Shown one piece after another: positions 28,074-37,603 of a stretch of DNA of 64,000 nucleotides. Every line of letters starts with the position of its first letter. The stretch's first letter is position 1. The translations under genes were made by a program, and so were the position numbers. The notes beneath the pieces were generated by a model that searched no databases, had not been told where the DNA came from, and saw only the letters and a list, made by a program, of their open reading frames with translations. The stretch lies in the NCBI RefSeq assembly GCF_007741535.1, contig NZ_CP036525.1, positions 8,370,001 to 8,434,000 on the forward strand, given 5' to 3'. This DNA is from Rubripirellula lacrimiformis. GTDB lineage: Bacteria; Planctomycetota; Planctomycetia; Pirellulales; Pirellulaceae.

Positions 28074-28463
28074 ATGCGAGAAAACACAACACAGTTGCGC
28101 GTCCGTTATGACGAGTGTGACCCGATGGGCTTGGTCCATCATTCACGCTATCTGCAATACTTCGAAATCGGCCGGACCGAACTGCTACGCGCCAGCGGCG
28201 GTCGATATCGGTCGATGGAAGAATCCGGTCAGTTCGTGGTCGTCGTTCGAGTCGATTGTCGATATCGAAGCCCGGCCCGGTACGACGACGTGATCGATAT
28301 CCGAACGACGATCGCGAAAGTCACAGCGGCCAAGATCATTCATGACTACACGATCAGCCGCGACGGCGTGACGCTGGTCGAGGCCACGGTGACGTTGGGG
28401 GTGATCGACCGCCAAGGCGTGCTGCAGCGGGTTCCTCAAGAACTGCTGGATCTGTACGGATAG
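28074..28463 (+). CDS. Hotdog-fold acyl-CoA thioesterase (YbgC / 4-hydroxybenzoyl-CoA type)
   Basis: 129 residues from the ATG at 28074; a GTG at 28026 overlapping the sigma gene is less likely. The family motif RVRYDECDPMGLVHHSRYLQ contains the catalytic Asp (D-x-M-G-x-V-x-x-x-x-Y) and is followed by YFEIGRTELLRA on the central helix. Hydrolyses acyl-CoA thioesters in the cytosol; some homologues belong to the Tol-Pal neighbourhood, which is not present here. Short distance to the sigma gene suggests co-transcription. Confidence 0.86.
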   Translation: MRENTTQLRVRYDECDPMGLVHHSRYLQYFEIGRTELLRASGGRYRSMEESGQFVVVVRVDCRYRSPARYDDVIDIRTTIAKVTAAKIIHDYTISRDGVTLVEATVTLGVIDRQGVLQRVPQELLDLYG

Positions 28464-28587
28464 GCCTGGCAGCCGGCCGCTGGCCCGGCCACACGGCCAT
28501 TGTCGAACAACGGCTAGGTCGAAGCTAAGATAAGACCGACCTGATACCCCATCGATATTTTCGCTTCTCGCGCAAGTTGCTCTCACC

Positions 28588-31500
28588 GTGGCTTCACCTC
28601 CTGATCCCTACGACTTCCAACGTCACCTCAGCGACGCCGGTTGCTTTGCATCGGACGGCGAAACCGAGCTGATCGGCCGGATCGACATCAGCGGGCATGA
28701 CGGAGCCTACGGGACCGACGGACAGAACCGTCACAATGCGCCGCCGACCGAGGGCACCCGCGGCTATCGAGGCGGCGATGCAACCCCCGCAGCGGCGGGC
28801 CAGGATGCGGGGTCGGTTCAATTGAATCTTTCCTACGGATCCGATCGCAATGCGATGATCGTCAGTGGATCCAGCCGATCGCCCAATCATGGTTCGCAAC
28901 CGATTCAGCAATTGGCGACCATCGGCACCGAAGGATACTTCTTTGTACGAGCCGCCGGCGGCGCCGGTGGAAACGGTGGCCGGGGTGGCGACGGCGGACC
29001 GGGCAGCCGAGGCTATCGTGGCCGCAACGCCACACGTTTTTCTTCCGGCACCAACGGTGGTCCCGGCGGTGACGGCGGCGATGCGGGCAACCCCACCGAC
29101 GGAAAACCCGGTGGCGACGGCGGCGATGCCGTGATCGCTGTCCACGAAAACGACCAGGGACTGCTGATGCTGGTCAAAGGCAACCTGGCGGCCGGTGACA
29201 TGGGATTCGCCGGCGAACCGGGACGCGGAGGTCACGGCGGCCCCGGCGGTCCCGGCGGCAGCAGCTATCACTGGACCGAACGACGATCGTATCGGGATTC
29301 CCAAGGTCGCACCCAGACACGCACCATCATGCGGTCCAACCCAGGCGGCGTCAGCGGTCCCTCGGGACGCGACGGACGCACCTCGGGCTACCGCGCCCGT
29401 GACGGATGGCCGGGAAGTGTCGGCACCTTCAAAATCGTTGTCGTCGATGACCAAGGCCGGCAACGAACTTACGATTCGCCCTACGACCTGGAACTGGTCA
29501 CCTTCGATGTCGCCAGCGAATACACCATCCTAGAACCCGATTCGCTCGTTTCGATCGACAACTTGACCGTTCGTAATTGCGGTGGCATGCCGACGCCGCC
29601 CAATTACATGGTCCGCATCTATCTGGACAGCGACCAGTGGCTGCACTGTGATGGCGTCGACCTGGTCATCAGCCATTCGATTGCACCGGAGCAAACCCAC
29701 ACGTTCGACACTCGCGGACTGCGATTACGACTGGGCGACTACGTGGTGGACGAACCTCGCAAACGAGCGTTCCGATTACGGCATCCGGTTAGCCCGCAGG
29801 CAAGTCTGGAAAGCGGGATCGGACGCAGTTTCCGCCAATTCGAAAACGGCGAGGATCTGAACATCCGATTCCCCATCGAACTGATGTCGATCACCTGCCT
29901 GAACAGTCTGGCGCCCGGGGAATCGACGCGAGTCATCTGGGGCGTAACGAACATCGGCGATGAACCGTTTGATCAGAAGTATCTGTATCGCGCCGTCCGT
30001 TCACATGCTCGTCTGTTGGGCGGCGACCTGGATCCCGGCCAGATCGTTTTCTTTGACGACACCAACCAGCCCTACGATCTTGTGTCGTCCGCGTTCGAAA
30101 AACGAGTCGGTGAGCTACCGCCCGGCGAAACCACCATCATTGAAACCAGGATCGGCATCCGTGAATCCGCCGACGCGATCCCCTATCAGGGGTTCGCATT
30201 GGGCGTTGACCTGGACCTGCAACGTCCGAAGTCGAGCCAAACCCATGATCAGTATCGCTGCGTCGACTATCGCAAAACCTTTATCCGTGTATCCGAACGG
30301 TACCTGCGTGAACCGGGTTCGCGGTTCCTGTTGATCGCGAACGAAAAAACCACCACCACCGACATCGACCAATGGACACAACTGGCCGATTACTTCGGCA
30401 GCAGTTTGGATGTCTGGGACGTTTCGTACTACGGGTTCCTGGACTTGATCCGCGCCGTCGACCATGACAAGTCGCTGTTGCAGCAGTGGACAGGGATGAC
30501 CATCATCATCCCCAACAACTATTACCAAACGCCGGATGGATCGACGGTAGCGTTCAACCAGCTCGCTAAGAGTCAATTTCTAAGGGCGGCTGCCGATCAT
30601 GACATCAACTTTTACATCGTCGGCGATTCGCGGATCGGTGGCGAACAGATGTTGTCGATGTCGTTGATCCCGGTCAGCGATGAAAAGAAACCCAGCCAAC
30701 TGAAATCACAGCAAGATTTCCTGCAGGCGGTCCGGCGGTGGAATCAGTACGTCGCACGCAGTCACGAAGTCGTCGGTGGAATCACCAGCAACGCTCAAGA
30801 CCTGGCCGACGTATCGCTTGGTGCGGTCCACCAATTCGATATCAATCGCCGCACAATGTTGTTCCAGCCCAAAGCCGAATGGTTGGAAGCCGAAGCAAAA
30901 CGGTTGCAACGGAAACTGTCCAAAGATGACCCTCTGCATCGGTGGATCATTGTGCATCGATACGATACCGGCGACACCGACACCGAGTGGGGATTTTTCA
31001 AACAGCGACAGATCGGCAAGATCGAAGTCCGCCGCACCCTGGATGCGACCAAAGGGTCGGCTGTGCTGTACGAAGTCGACGGCATCGATGCCATCGACCG
31101 TGACTTCATCACCAGCAAAGCGAACAAGCACGGGATCTTTCTGGCGTTGAAGTTCGAAGACAAGGTAGACCGTTTCATTCGGCTGGTCAGCGAGCGGACG
31201 TTCCCGCGGTACAGCGAACACTACGTCGATCGGCCACTGTCCGACGAAGAAGTTCGCCAGATCGGGGGCGAACTGGTCGATTCGATTCTGACGGATCTGT
31301 TCAACGAACAACGCGTTGCGCGTACTTGCAAAACGTGGGGACCATTCGGCGTCCGCACCATCATGCCCAAACTGAACTACCTGGCCGAACGATCGCTGAA
31401 CTATGGCGTTACCTACCGCCAGATGCTGGAAAACGACGTCAGTCTGGGATTGCTGTACGAATTGGTTGCCAACGTCCGATACATGGCAGTCAAATCAAAA

Positions 31501-32010
31501 ACGGTTTGGGACCACGCTTTGATCCCGACATCGTTCTTCAAACGCAGTCGTGCCGTATCCAACTTCATGTTAGACCGCTCGGACCGAATTGTGACCAACA
31601 TCTTTGGTCGCTACCCGGGTTGGTGGGACCGCATCACCGGCGCCGGTGACGACTACGATCCGTTTGGCAGTTCGCGAGTCAAGGAACCGCAGGGCATTGC
31701 CCGAAAGACGGCCGACGATCGAATCCATGCGATCGAAACCGAACTGTACGCCGCCCAGGTGGGAATCGAAAAGTACGCGACCGCTCAGGACCATCCCGGC
31801 CTGACCTACGATCCCGAATTGCTGGGCGAACAAGTCCGTGTGATGACGGGCAAACAGTACGACCAGTTGGTGCTAGCCGAAGCGCGAGCCAGCCGCCAAC
31901 GATACGAGACCGAAAAAGCAGTGCAAGCCGAACGCTCGGATCTGTTGGTTCCGCTAAGCACCCCCCAAGCCATCGAATCCCAAATTCAAGTGAGCCTCCC
32001 CACACCCTAA
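28588..32010 (+). CDS. Giant Gly-rich collagen-like protein of unknown function
   Basis: 1140 residues from a GTG at 28588 (VASPPDPYDFQRHLSDAGCF). No signal peptide or membrane helix is visible. Residues ~35-75 have scattered GxxG units (SGHDGAYGTDGQN). Residues ~120-275 are a Gly-rich, partly collagen-like segment (GGAGGNGGRGGDGGPGSRG, GEPGRGGHGGPGGPGGSS). A beta-rich middle (~280-570; e.g. VSIDNLTVRNCGGMPTPPNY) follows, resembling CARDB-like sheets (SLAPGESTRVIWGVTNIGDE), then a mixed alpha/beta C-terminal half (FLLIANEKTTTTDIDQWTQL onward) with no motif I recognise. Gly-rich plus beta-sandwich plus C-terminal domains recall large DUF7932-type proteins, a weak suggestion. The stop abuts a double hairpin repeat. 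Confidence 0.75.
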   Translation: MASPPDPYDFQRHLSDAGCFASDGETELIGRIDISGHDGAYGTDGQNRHNAPPTEGTRGYRGGDATPAAAGQDAGSVQLNLSYGSDRNAMIVSGSSRSPNHGSQPIQQLATIGTEGYFFVRAAGGAGGNGGRGGDGGPGSRGYRGRNATRFSSGTNGGPGGDGGDAGNPTDGKPGGDGGDAVIAVHENDQGLLMLVKGNLAAGDMGFAGEPGRGGHGGPGGPGGSSYHWTERRSYRDSQGRTQTRTIMRSNPGGVSGPSGRDGRTSGYRARDGWPGSVGTFKIVVVDDQGRQRTYDSPYDLELVTFDVASEYTILEPDSLVSIDNLTVRNCGGMPTPPNYMVRIYLDSDQWLHCDGVDLVISHSIAPEQTHTFDTRGLRLRLGDYVVDEPRKRAFRLRHPVSPQASLESGIGRSFRQFENGEDLNIRFPIELMSITCLNSLAPGESTRVIWGVTNIGDEPFDQKYLYRAVRSHARLLGGDLDPGQIVFFDDTNQPYDLVSSAFEKRVGELPPGETTIIETRIGIRESADAIPYQGFALGVDLDLQRPKSSQTHDQYRCVDYRKTFIRVSERYLREPGSRFLLIANEKTTTTDIDQWTQLADYFGSSLDVWDVSYYGFLDLIRAVDHDKSLLQQWTGMTIIIPNNYYQTPDGSTVAFNQLAKSQFLRAAADHDINFYIVGDSRIGGEQMLSMSLIPVSDEKKPSQLKSQQDFLQAVRRWNQYVARSHEVVGGITSNAQDLADVSLGAVHQFDINRRTMLFQPKAEWLEAEAKRLQRKLSKDDPLHRWIIVHRYDTGDTDTEWGFFKQRQIGKIEVRRTLDATKGSAVLYEVDGIDAIDRDFITSKANKHGIFLALKFEDKVDRFIRLVSERTFPRYSEHYVDRPLSDEEVRQIGGELVDSILTDLFNEQRVARTCKTWGPFGVRTIMPKLNYLAERSLNYGVTYRQMLENDVSLGLLYELVANVRYMAVKSKTVWDHALIPTSFFKRSRAVSNFMLDRSDRIVTNIFGRYPGWWDRITGAGDDYDPFGSSRVKEPQGIARKTADDRIHAIETELYAAQVGIEKYATAQDHPGLTYDPELLGEQVRVMTGKQYDQLVLAEARASRQRYETEKAVQAERSDLLVPLSTPQAIESQIQVSLPTP

Positions 32011-32012
32011 AA

Positions 32013-32160
32013 AGTAGCACGGCCTTTCCAGGCCGTCACCGACAACCAAACAGCAGACGGCCTAGAAAGGCCGTCCTACATGACCACACCCAAAGTAGGA
32101 CGGCCTTTCCAGGCCGTCACCAGCAACCGCAACACAGACGGCCTGGAAAGGCCGTCCTAC
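32013..32160. repeat. Two tandem palindromic elements (GTAGGACGGCC family)
   Basis: Element A is 32014-32079 and element B 32095-32160. Each has a left arm GTAGGACGGCCTTTCCAGG + CCGTC and a right arm GACGGCCTGGAAAGGCCGTCCTAC, about 24 bp, with a ~20-base loop. A has small deviations (GTAGCACGG, CCTAGAAAGG). B is a near-perfect 66-bp hairpin. It lies between the stop at 32010 and the next ATG, so it could stop or stabilise transcripts, but its form is that of a mobile intergenic repeat. Confidence 0.85.
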
Positions 32161-32196
32161 TTGACCAACGCCTACGCACCCCTTTTAAAAGGCATC

Positions 32197-33087
32197 ATGA
32201 TGGATTCCGTTGCTGATGCGGTTTTGGGGTTGGTGCCGGGGACGGCGTCGGTGGTGAACGTTGCCGCGGTGGGTGGTGGCTGCATCAGCGATGCCTACCG
32301 AGTGGACGTTCGCTGCGACGATGGGTCGACGCAATGCTTGTTTGTCAAAGGCAACGACGAATCCTTTGCTGATAATTTCGCGTGCGAACGGGCCGGGCTG
32401 ACCTTGTTGCACGATGCCGCGTCGCTCGTCATCCCGCGACCGATTGCCGATGGGATCGTCAACGGGCGGGCGTGGTTGGTGATCGAGTGGGTGGAAAGCG
32501 GACCGCGGCCGCGATCGTTTTTCGCGGACCTGGGGCGTGGGTTAGCCGAACTGCACCGGTCGACTTTGGGGACCGAGATCGGGCTGGACCATGACAACTA
32601 CTTGGGCGCCGCCCGCCAGATCAACGGTCCCTCGACGACTTGGCCGTCGTTTGTGGCCCAGCACCGAATCGGATTCCAACTCCGCTGGGCCGTCGACCAG
32701 GGATTGGCCGATTCGACACTTCGCCGCGACGTGGGGCGGATCATCGACGCCATGGATGACCTGCTTGCCGGGCGACAGGATCCGACGTCGCTGCTGCACG
32801 GGGACCTATGGAGCGGCAATATTCTGTGTGACCAACGGGGTCGACCGGTGATCGTTGATCCAGCGGTTTACCGCGGATGTCGCGAGGCCGAGCTTGGGAT
32901 GCTGAAGCTTTTCGGGGCCTGTCCGGCGGACTTTTACGAAGCCTATGATCAGGCTTTCCCACTGTCTGCTGGTTGGCAGCGGCGAACCAGCGTCTATGTT
33001 CTTTATCATCTGCTGAACCATTTGAACCTGTTCGGCGTCGGATATTTGGATCAATGTCGGTCGCAAGCGGCCGATCTATTGTCATAG
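32197..33087 (+). CDS. Fructosamine/ketosamine-3-kinase family phosphotransferase
   Basis: 296 residues; adjacent ATGs at 32197 and 32200 both follow AAAAGG, the second at better spacing. Kinase-like fold: [13 protein letters not shown] near the N-terminus (nucleotide loop), QCLFVKGND with the Lys, LVIEWVES at the hinge, [11 protein letters not shown] with the catalytic HGD (about residue 205), and [20 protein letters not shown] supplying the metal-binding Asp. Family members phosphorylate protein-bound ketosamines so that glycation can be reversed. First gene after the double palindrome. Confidence 0.87.
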   Translation: MMDSVADAVLGLVPGTASVVNVAAVGGGCISDAYRVDVRCDDGSTQCLFVKGNDESFADNFACERAGLTLLHDAASLVIPRPIADGIVNGRAWLVIEWVESGPRPRSFFADLGRGLAELHRSTLGTEIGLDHDNYLGAARQINGPSTTWPSFVAQHRIGFQLRWAVDQGLADSTLRRDVGRIIDAMDDLLAGRQDPTSLLHGDLWSGNILCDQRGRPVIVDPAVYRGCREAELGMLKLFGACPADFYEAYDQAFPLSAGWQRRTSVYVLYHLLNHLNLFGVGYLDQCRSQAADLLS

Positions 33088-33139
33088 CGGTGTCCTTTGG
33101 GGCAGCGTCCGTTCATTAAGTAAGTCGAGATCCCCACTG

Positions 33140-33907
<768 letters not shown>

Positions 33908-33909
33908 TC

Positions 33910-34665
33910 ATGGTCACCTACGAACCCGATCTGCGACGCGTCTTGGTCCGCGACGATGCACCGTCATCGGCATACTGGATCACGCATGCCGGCGGCAGCA
34001 TCCAAGCGGTGGCCAGCCGCATGCGAGACCTTGCCGACGCCACCAACGTCGATGTGCACTCGTTGGCCATGCCGGCTCGCGATGATTGGTTCCACGCCAC
34101 ATTCGATGGCGACTTAAATGACCTAGCCGCCGCCGTGGCCGGCGCCATCATCGACCAGCGAAATCGCGACGGGGTCCGGACACCGTTCACCGTCATCGGG
34201 CACAGTTTTGGCAGCGTGCTGGCCTATCGGATCGCCGGCGAATTGATCCGCCGGGAAGTCCCCCCACAGCGGCTGATCGTGATGTCGTTTCCGGCCCCCG
34301 ATCGGCTGTCCCACGAAATGCAGCTGCACCGTTTAAGCGACGATGAACTGGTCGAACAGGTCGACGTGCTGTTCGGCGGGGTCCCTGATGACATCAAGAA
34401 AGACGTCGATGCGAGGGCATTTTTTGTTCCCGGGCTACGATTCGATCTGGGTCTGTTGGAAAGGTACCAGCATGCCGCCGACACCCCACCGCTGCCGATT
34501 CCGGTCACCGCGGTCTGCGGCGTCGACGACCGAGCCGTCGATATGGCCCAGATGCAGCGTTGGCAAATCACGACCAGCGGCGACTTTCGGCTGGTAGCGA
34601 TGCCTGGCGACCACTTCTTTCCGCTGGCCCGGACTGCGGCGATTTTGAAGCTGGCGACGGCCTGA
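33910..34665 (+). CDS. Type II thioesterase-like alpha/beta hydrolase
   Basis: 251 residues, starting two bases after the hisF stop. The nucleophile elbow is VIGHSFGS (Ser 99), with YWITHAGGS upstream as the oxyanion-side strand. The C-terminal VCGVDDRAVD and MPGDHFFPL supply the acid and His of the triad. This is the layout of external type II thioesterases (GrsT/SrfAD-like) that clear stalled acyl groups from NRPS or PKS carriers. No NRPS/PKS gene or carrier protein is in the window, so the target may be distant or different. Confidence 0.75.
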   Translation: MVTYEPDLRRVLVRDDAPSSAYWITHAGGSIQAVASRMRDLADATNVDVHSLAMPARDDWFHATFDGDLNDLAAAVAGAIIDQRNRDGVRTPFTVIGHSFGSVLAYRIAGELIRREVPPQRLIVMSFPAPDRLSHEMQLHRLSDDELVEQVDVLFGGVPDDIKKDVDARAFFVPGLRFDLGLLERYQHAADTPPLPIPVTAVCGVDDRAVDMAQMQRWQITTSGDFRLVAMPGDHFFPLARTAAILKLATA

Positions 34666-34818
34666 ATCGACGCCGTCTGGACGATGACATCACGGTCGCC
34701 CCGTTGACCTTGATGCCTTTTGCCGATTACACCAATGTGCTGCTTTGCAATCTCTGGGCTACTTTTTCGCGCCCAGTCGCCTCGCGTTTTTCTCCGCGCT
34801 AGACCTGACCGGATCGCC

Positions 34819-36396
34819 ATGACCGCCCCTGACGTCGTCCCCATTCGTACTGCCCTGATCAGCGTTAGCGACAAGCTCGGCCTGTCCGATCTGGCAGCCG
34901 GTCTGCAGCGTGCTGGTGTGGCCATCTACAGCACCGGCGGCACCCGACGCCATCTGGAACAGTCCGGCATCGACGTCATGGACGTCGCCGAATACACCGG
35001 TTTTCCAGAAATGCTGGACGGCCGCGTCAAAACGCTGCACCCCAAGATTTTCGGCGGCATCCTGGCCATTCGCGACCGCGACGACCACATGGACGCGATC
35101 GAAGAGCACGACATCATCCCGTTTGATTTGGTGATCGTGAATCTGTACCCGTTCGCGGCCACAGCCAGCCGCCCCGGCGCGACCCGCGAAGAATGCGTCG
35201 AACAGATCGACATCGGCGGCCCCAGCCTGGTTCGGGCGGCTGCCAAAAATCATAACGACGTGGCTGTATCGACCAGCCCCGAACAGTACAGCGAAATCCT
35301 GACTCAATTGGAAAGCGCCGGCGGCACCACCCACGAACTTCGCTCGGAACTGGCCGCGGACGCCTTCGATCACACCGCCGGGTACGACCGGGCGATCGCC
35401 GATTTCATGCGTGGCGATACCATCGGGGGCGAATTCCCATCCAGTTTGAACCTGTCGCTGCGTCGCAAAACCCAGCTTCGCTATGGCGAAAACCCCCACC
35501 AACGGGCTGCTCTGTACGCTGACCCCAGCGACCGGTCAGCGAACTTGGTCTCGGCGCGCCAAATCAGCGGCAAAGAACTCTCGTACAACAACCTGCTGGA
35601 CCTCGATGCCGCACTGGAGATCGTCCGCGGGTTTGGCGGACCAGCGGTTTCGGTAATCAAGCACAACAACCCCTGCGGTGCAGCGACCGACACCAAATTG
35701 GCTCGCGCCTGCCGCCGCGCTCTGGCCGGTGACCCGCTCAGTGCGTTCGGCAGTGTGCTGGGTTTCAACCGCACCGTCGATCGCGAAACCGCCGAACTGC
35801 TGTGCGAACCCGGATTGTTCATCGAAGCGATCGTAGCCCCCGATTTTTCGGCCGAAGCCGTTGGGCTGCTGACCAGCAAACCACGATGGCGTGAAAACGT
35901 GCGGCTGATGCAAGTCGGCCGATTGGATACGCCGCCATCGCCAATCCAACGACGCTTCATCAGCGGCGGCGTCCTGGTCCAAGATGCGGACCGAATGACC
36001 AGTTCGATGCTGCAATGGAAGACCGTCACCAAGACCAAAGTTGCCGATGAACTTTGGGACGACGTTTCGTTCGCGTGGGAAATGGTCCGACATGTGAAGA
36101 GCAACGCGATCGTGTTGGCCAAAGACACATCGCTGATCGGCGTCGGTGCGGGCCAGATGAGCCGCGTCGACAGCGTCGAAATTTCGATCGACAAAGCAGG
36201 CGACCGTGCCCAGGGATCCGTGCTGGCCTCGGACGCGTTCTTCCCGTTCCCCGATTCGATCGAAGTCGCCGCCGAAGCCGGTGTTGTGGCCGTGATCCAG
36301 CCCGGCGGTTCGCGTCGCGACCAAGAAGTCATCGATGCCTGTGACAAACACAACTTGCCGCTGGTATTGACCGGTCGTCGTCACTTCAAGCACTAA
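34819..36396 (+). CDS. purH: Bifunctional AICAR formyltransferase / IMP cyclohydrolase
   Basis: Last two steps of de novo purine synthesis. 525 residues from the ATG at 34819 (MTAPDVVPIRTALISVSDKL); the upstream open part (34720-34818) is Cys/Phe-rich and not family-like. The N-terminal MGS-like IMP cyclohydrolase has ALISVSDKLGL, YSTGGTRRHLE, GRVKTLHPKIFGGIL and DLVIVNLYPF. The C-terminal transformylase has LRYGENPHQRAALY, GKELSYNNLLDLDAA, VIKHNNPCGAA with the catalytic Lys-His, GAGQMSRVDS and SDAFFPFPDSI. Followed by a large palindromic repeat. Confidence 0.96.
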   Translation: MTAPDVVPIRTALISVSDKLGLSDLAAGLQRAGVAIYSTGGTRRHLEQSGIDVMDVAEYTGFPEMLDGRVKTLHPKIFGGILAIRDRDDHMDAIEEHDIIPFDLVIVNLYPFAATASRPGATREECVEQIDIGGPSLVRAAAKNHNDVAVSTSPEQYSEILTQLESAGGTTHELRSELAADAFDHTAGYDRAIADFMRGDTIGGEFPSSLNLSLRRKTQLRYGENPHQRAALYADPSDRSANLVSARQISGKELSYNNLLDLDAALEIVRGFGGPAVSVIKHNNPCGAATDTKLARACRRALAGDPLSAFGSVLGFNRTVDRETAELLCEPGLFIEAIVAPDFSAEAVGLLTSKPRWRENVRLMQVGRLDTPPSPIQRRFISGGVLVQDADRMTSSMLQWKTVTKTKVADELWDDVSFAWEMVRHVKSNAIVLAKDTSLIGVGAGQMSRVDSVEISIDKAGDRAQGSVLASDAFFPFPDSIEVAAEAGVVAVIQPGGSRRDQEVIDACDKHNLPLVLTGRRHFKH

Positions 36397-36403
36397 GTTT
36401 TCA

Positions 36404-36680
36404 GGTAGCGGAACTCGTCAAGAGTTTGTCGATTTAATTCCGTTTCGATTCTTGATGTTAGCCGTTTGGACGCTAGCGGCGTGCTGATTTAATCGTTTTC
36501 CGGAACTTAGCGTGCAAATCATAACCCGAAGCGTGAGCGAGGGATCCTGTTGAATCCCTCGCTCACGCAGCGGGTTACTAAATCTGCAGGCCGCTAGCCC
36601 CGGTTCACTGGTGACGAAACCGAGGCTAGCGCCTAAACGGCTAACTAAATCGACAAACCGTTGACGACTTCCGCTACACC
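36404..36680. repeat. 277-bp nested palindromic element
   Basis: Three levels of inverted repeat nest inside each other. The outer arms are GGTAGCGGAACTCGTCAAGAG+TTTGTCGATTTA (36404-36436) and TAAATCGACAAACC...TTCCGCTACACC (36646-36680). The middle arms are GTTAGCCGTTTGGACGCTAGC (36457-36477) and GCTAGCGCCTAAACGGCTAAC (to about 36645). The inner hairpin is TAACCCGAAGCGTGAGCGAGGGAT (36522-36545) with an 8-base loop and ATCCCTCGCTCACGCAGCGGGTTA (36554-36577). The outer arms recur at 4471-4540, and a block GCCCCGGTT...GTGACGAAACCGAGGCTA recurs at 56480-56515. Confidence 0.85.
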
Positions 36681-36769
36681 GTTTGTGGCCGATCGCGAAG
36701 ACGACTTCACTCTGCCGTCCGGGCGAGTAGAATCGACGTTTGATCCACCACTCACCGCGTGACTCTGAT

Positions 36770-37552
36770 ATGACGATCCTGGACAAAATCATCGAGCAGA
36801 CTCGGTTGACGATCCAGCGAGATCGCGCAGCCGTATCGGACCAGACGCTGGAATCGACGTTGGCGGATCTGCCGCCCTGTCGTGATTTCCACGGGGCACT
36901 GGCCGCCGGGGACCACGTCCAGGTGATCGCCGAAGTCAAGAAAGCCAGTCCTTCGGCGGGACTGATCCGCGAAGATTTTCATCCCGCGGAAATTGCCAAG
37001 GCGTACCAAGATGGCGGGGCCGCCTGCATCAGCGTGCTGACCGACGAACCGTTCTTTCAAGGATCACTTCTGTACTTGGAACAGGTTCGCCAAGCGGTCG
37101 ATTTGCCACTGTTGCGCAAGGACTTTATCGTCGATCGATATCAACTGCTGCAGGCTCGTGCCAGCGGCGCCGATTGCGTGCTGCTGATCGCCGAATGTCT
37201 GTCGCCCGACGAACTGCGACGACTGCACGATCAAGCCGTCGAACTGGGACTGCAGACACTGATCGAACTCTACGAACCGGCCAACCTGGACGCCGTTCTG
37301 GCCACCGGGACCACCTTGGTCGGCGTCAACAATCGCGATCTACGCACCTTCGAAACGTCGCTCGATCATACGCTGAACCTCCGCCCATTGATCCCCGCGG
37401 ACCGCTTGCTGGTCGGCGAAAGTGGTATCCGCAGTCACCAAGACGTTTTGAAACTAGGGCAGGGGGGTGTGAAGGCCGTCTTGGTTGGCGAATCGCTGAT
37501 GCGACAAAACGACATTGCCGCTGCGACTCGGCAACTGCTGGGTCGTGATTAA
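36770..37552 (+). CDS. trpC: Indole-3-glycerol phosphate synthase
   Basis: Closes the indole ring in tryptophan synthesis. 260 residues from the ATG at 36770 (MTILDKIIEQTRLTIQRDRA). Barrel motifs in order: VIAEVKKASPSAGLI (catalytic Lys), ISVLTDEPFFQGS, LLRKDFIVDRYQL (catalytic Lys), LLIAECLS, GVNNRDLRTFE, LLVGESGIRSHQDVL and VLVGESLM. Stand-alone, without other trp genes nearby. Confidence 0.95.
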   Translation: MTILDKIIEQTRLTIQRDRAAVSDQTLESTLADLPPCRDFHGALAAGDHVQVIAEVKKASPSAGLIREDFHPAEIAKAYQDGGAACISVLTDEPFFQGSLLYLEQVRQAVDLPLLRKDFIVDRYQLLQARASGADCVLLIAECLSPDELRRLHDQAVELGLQTLIELYEPANLDAVLATGTTLVGVNNRDLRTFETSLDHTLNLRPLIPADRLLVGESGIRSHQDVLKLGQGGVKAVLVGESLMRQNDIAAATRQLLGRD

Positions 37553-37603
37553 GCTGCGACGTACGTTCGTCTGATCATTCATCCGTCGGAATTCGGAACC
37601 CCC

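Noticed and set aside
28594-29463. Minus-strand Ala/Gly-rich open frame
   Set aside because: It is the reverse of the GGN/GGC-rich collagen-like region and has no start context or domain.
34720-34818. N-terminal extension of purH
   Set aside because: The extra 33 residues are Cys/Phe-rich and unlike PurH, and a standard ATG start is present at 34819.
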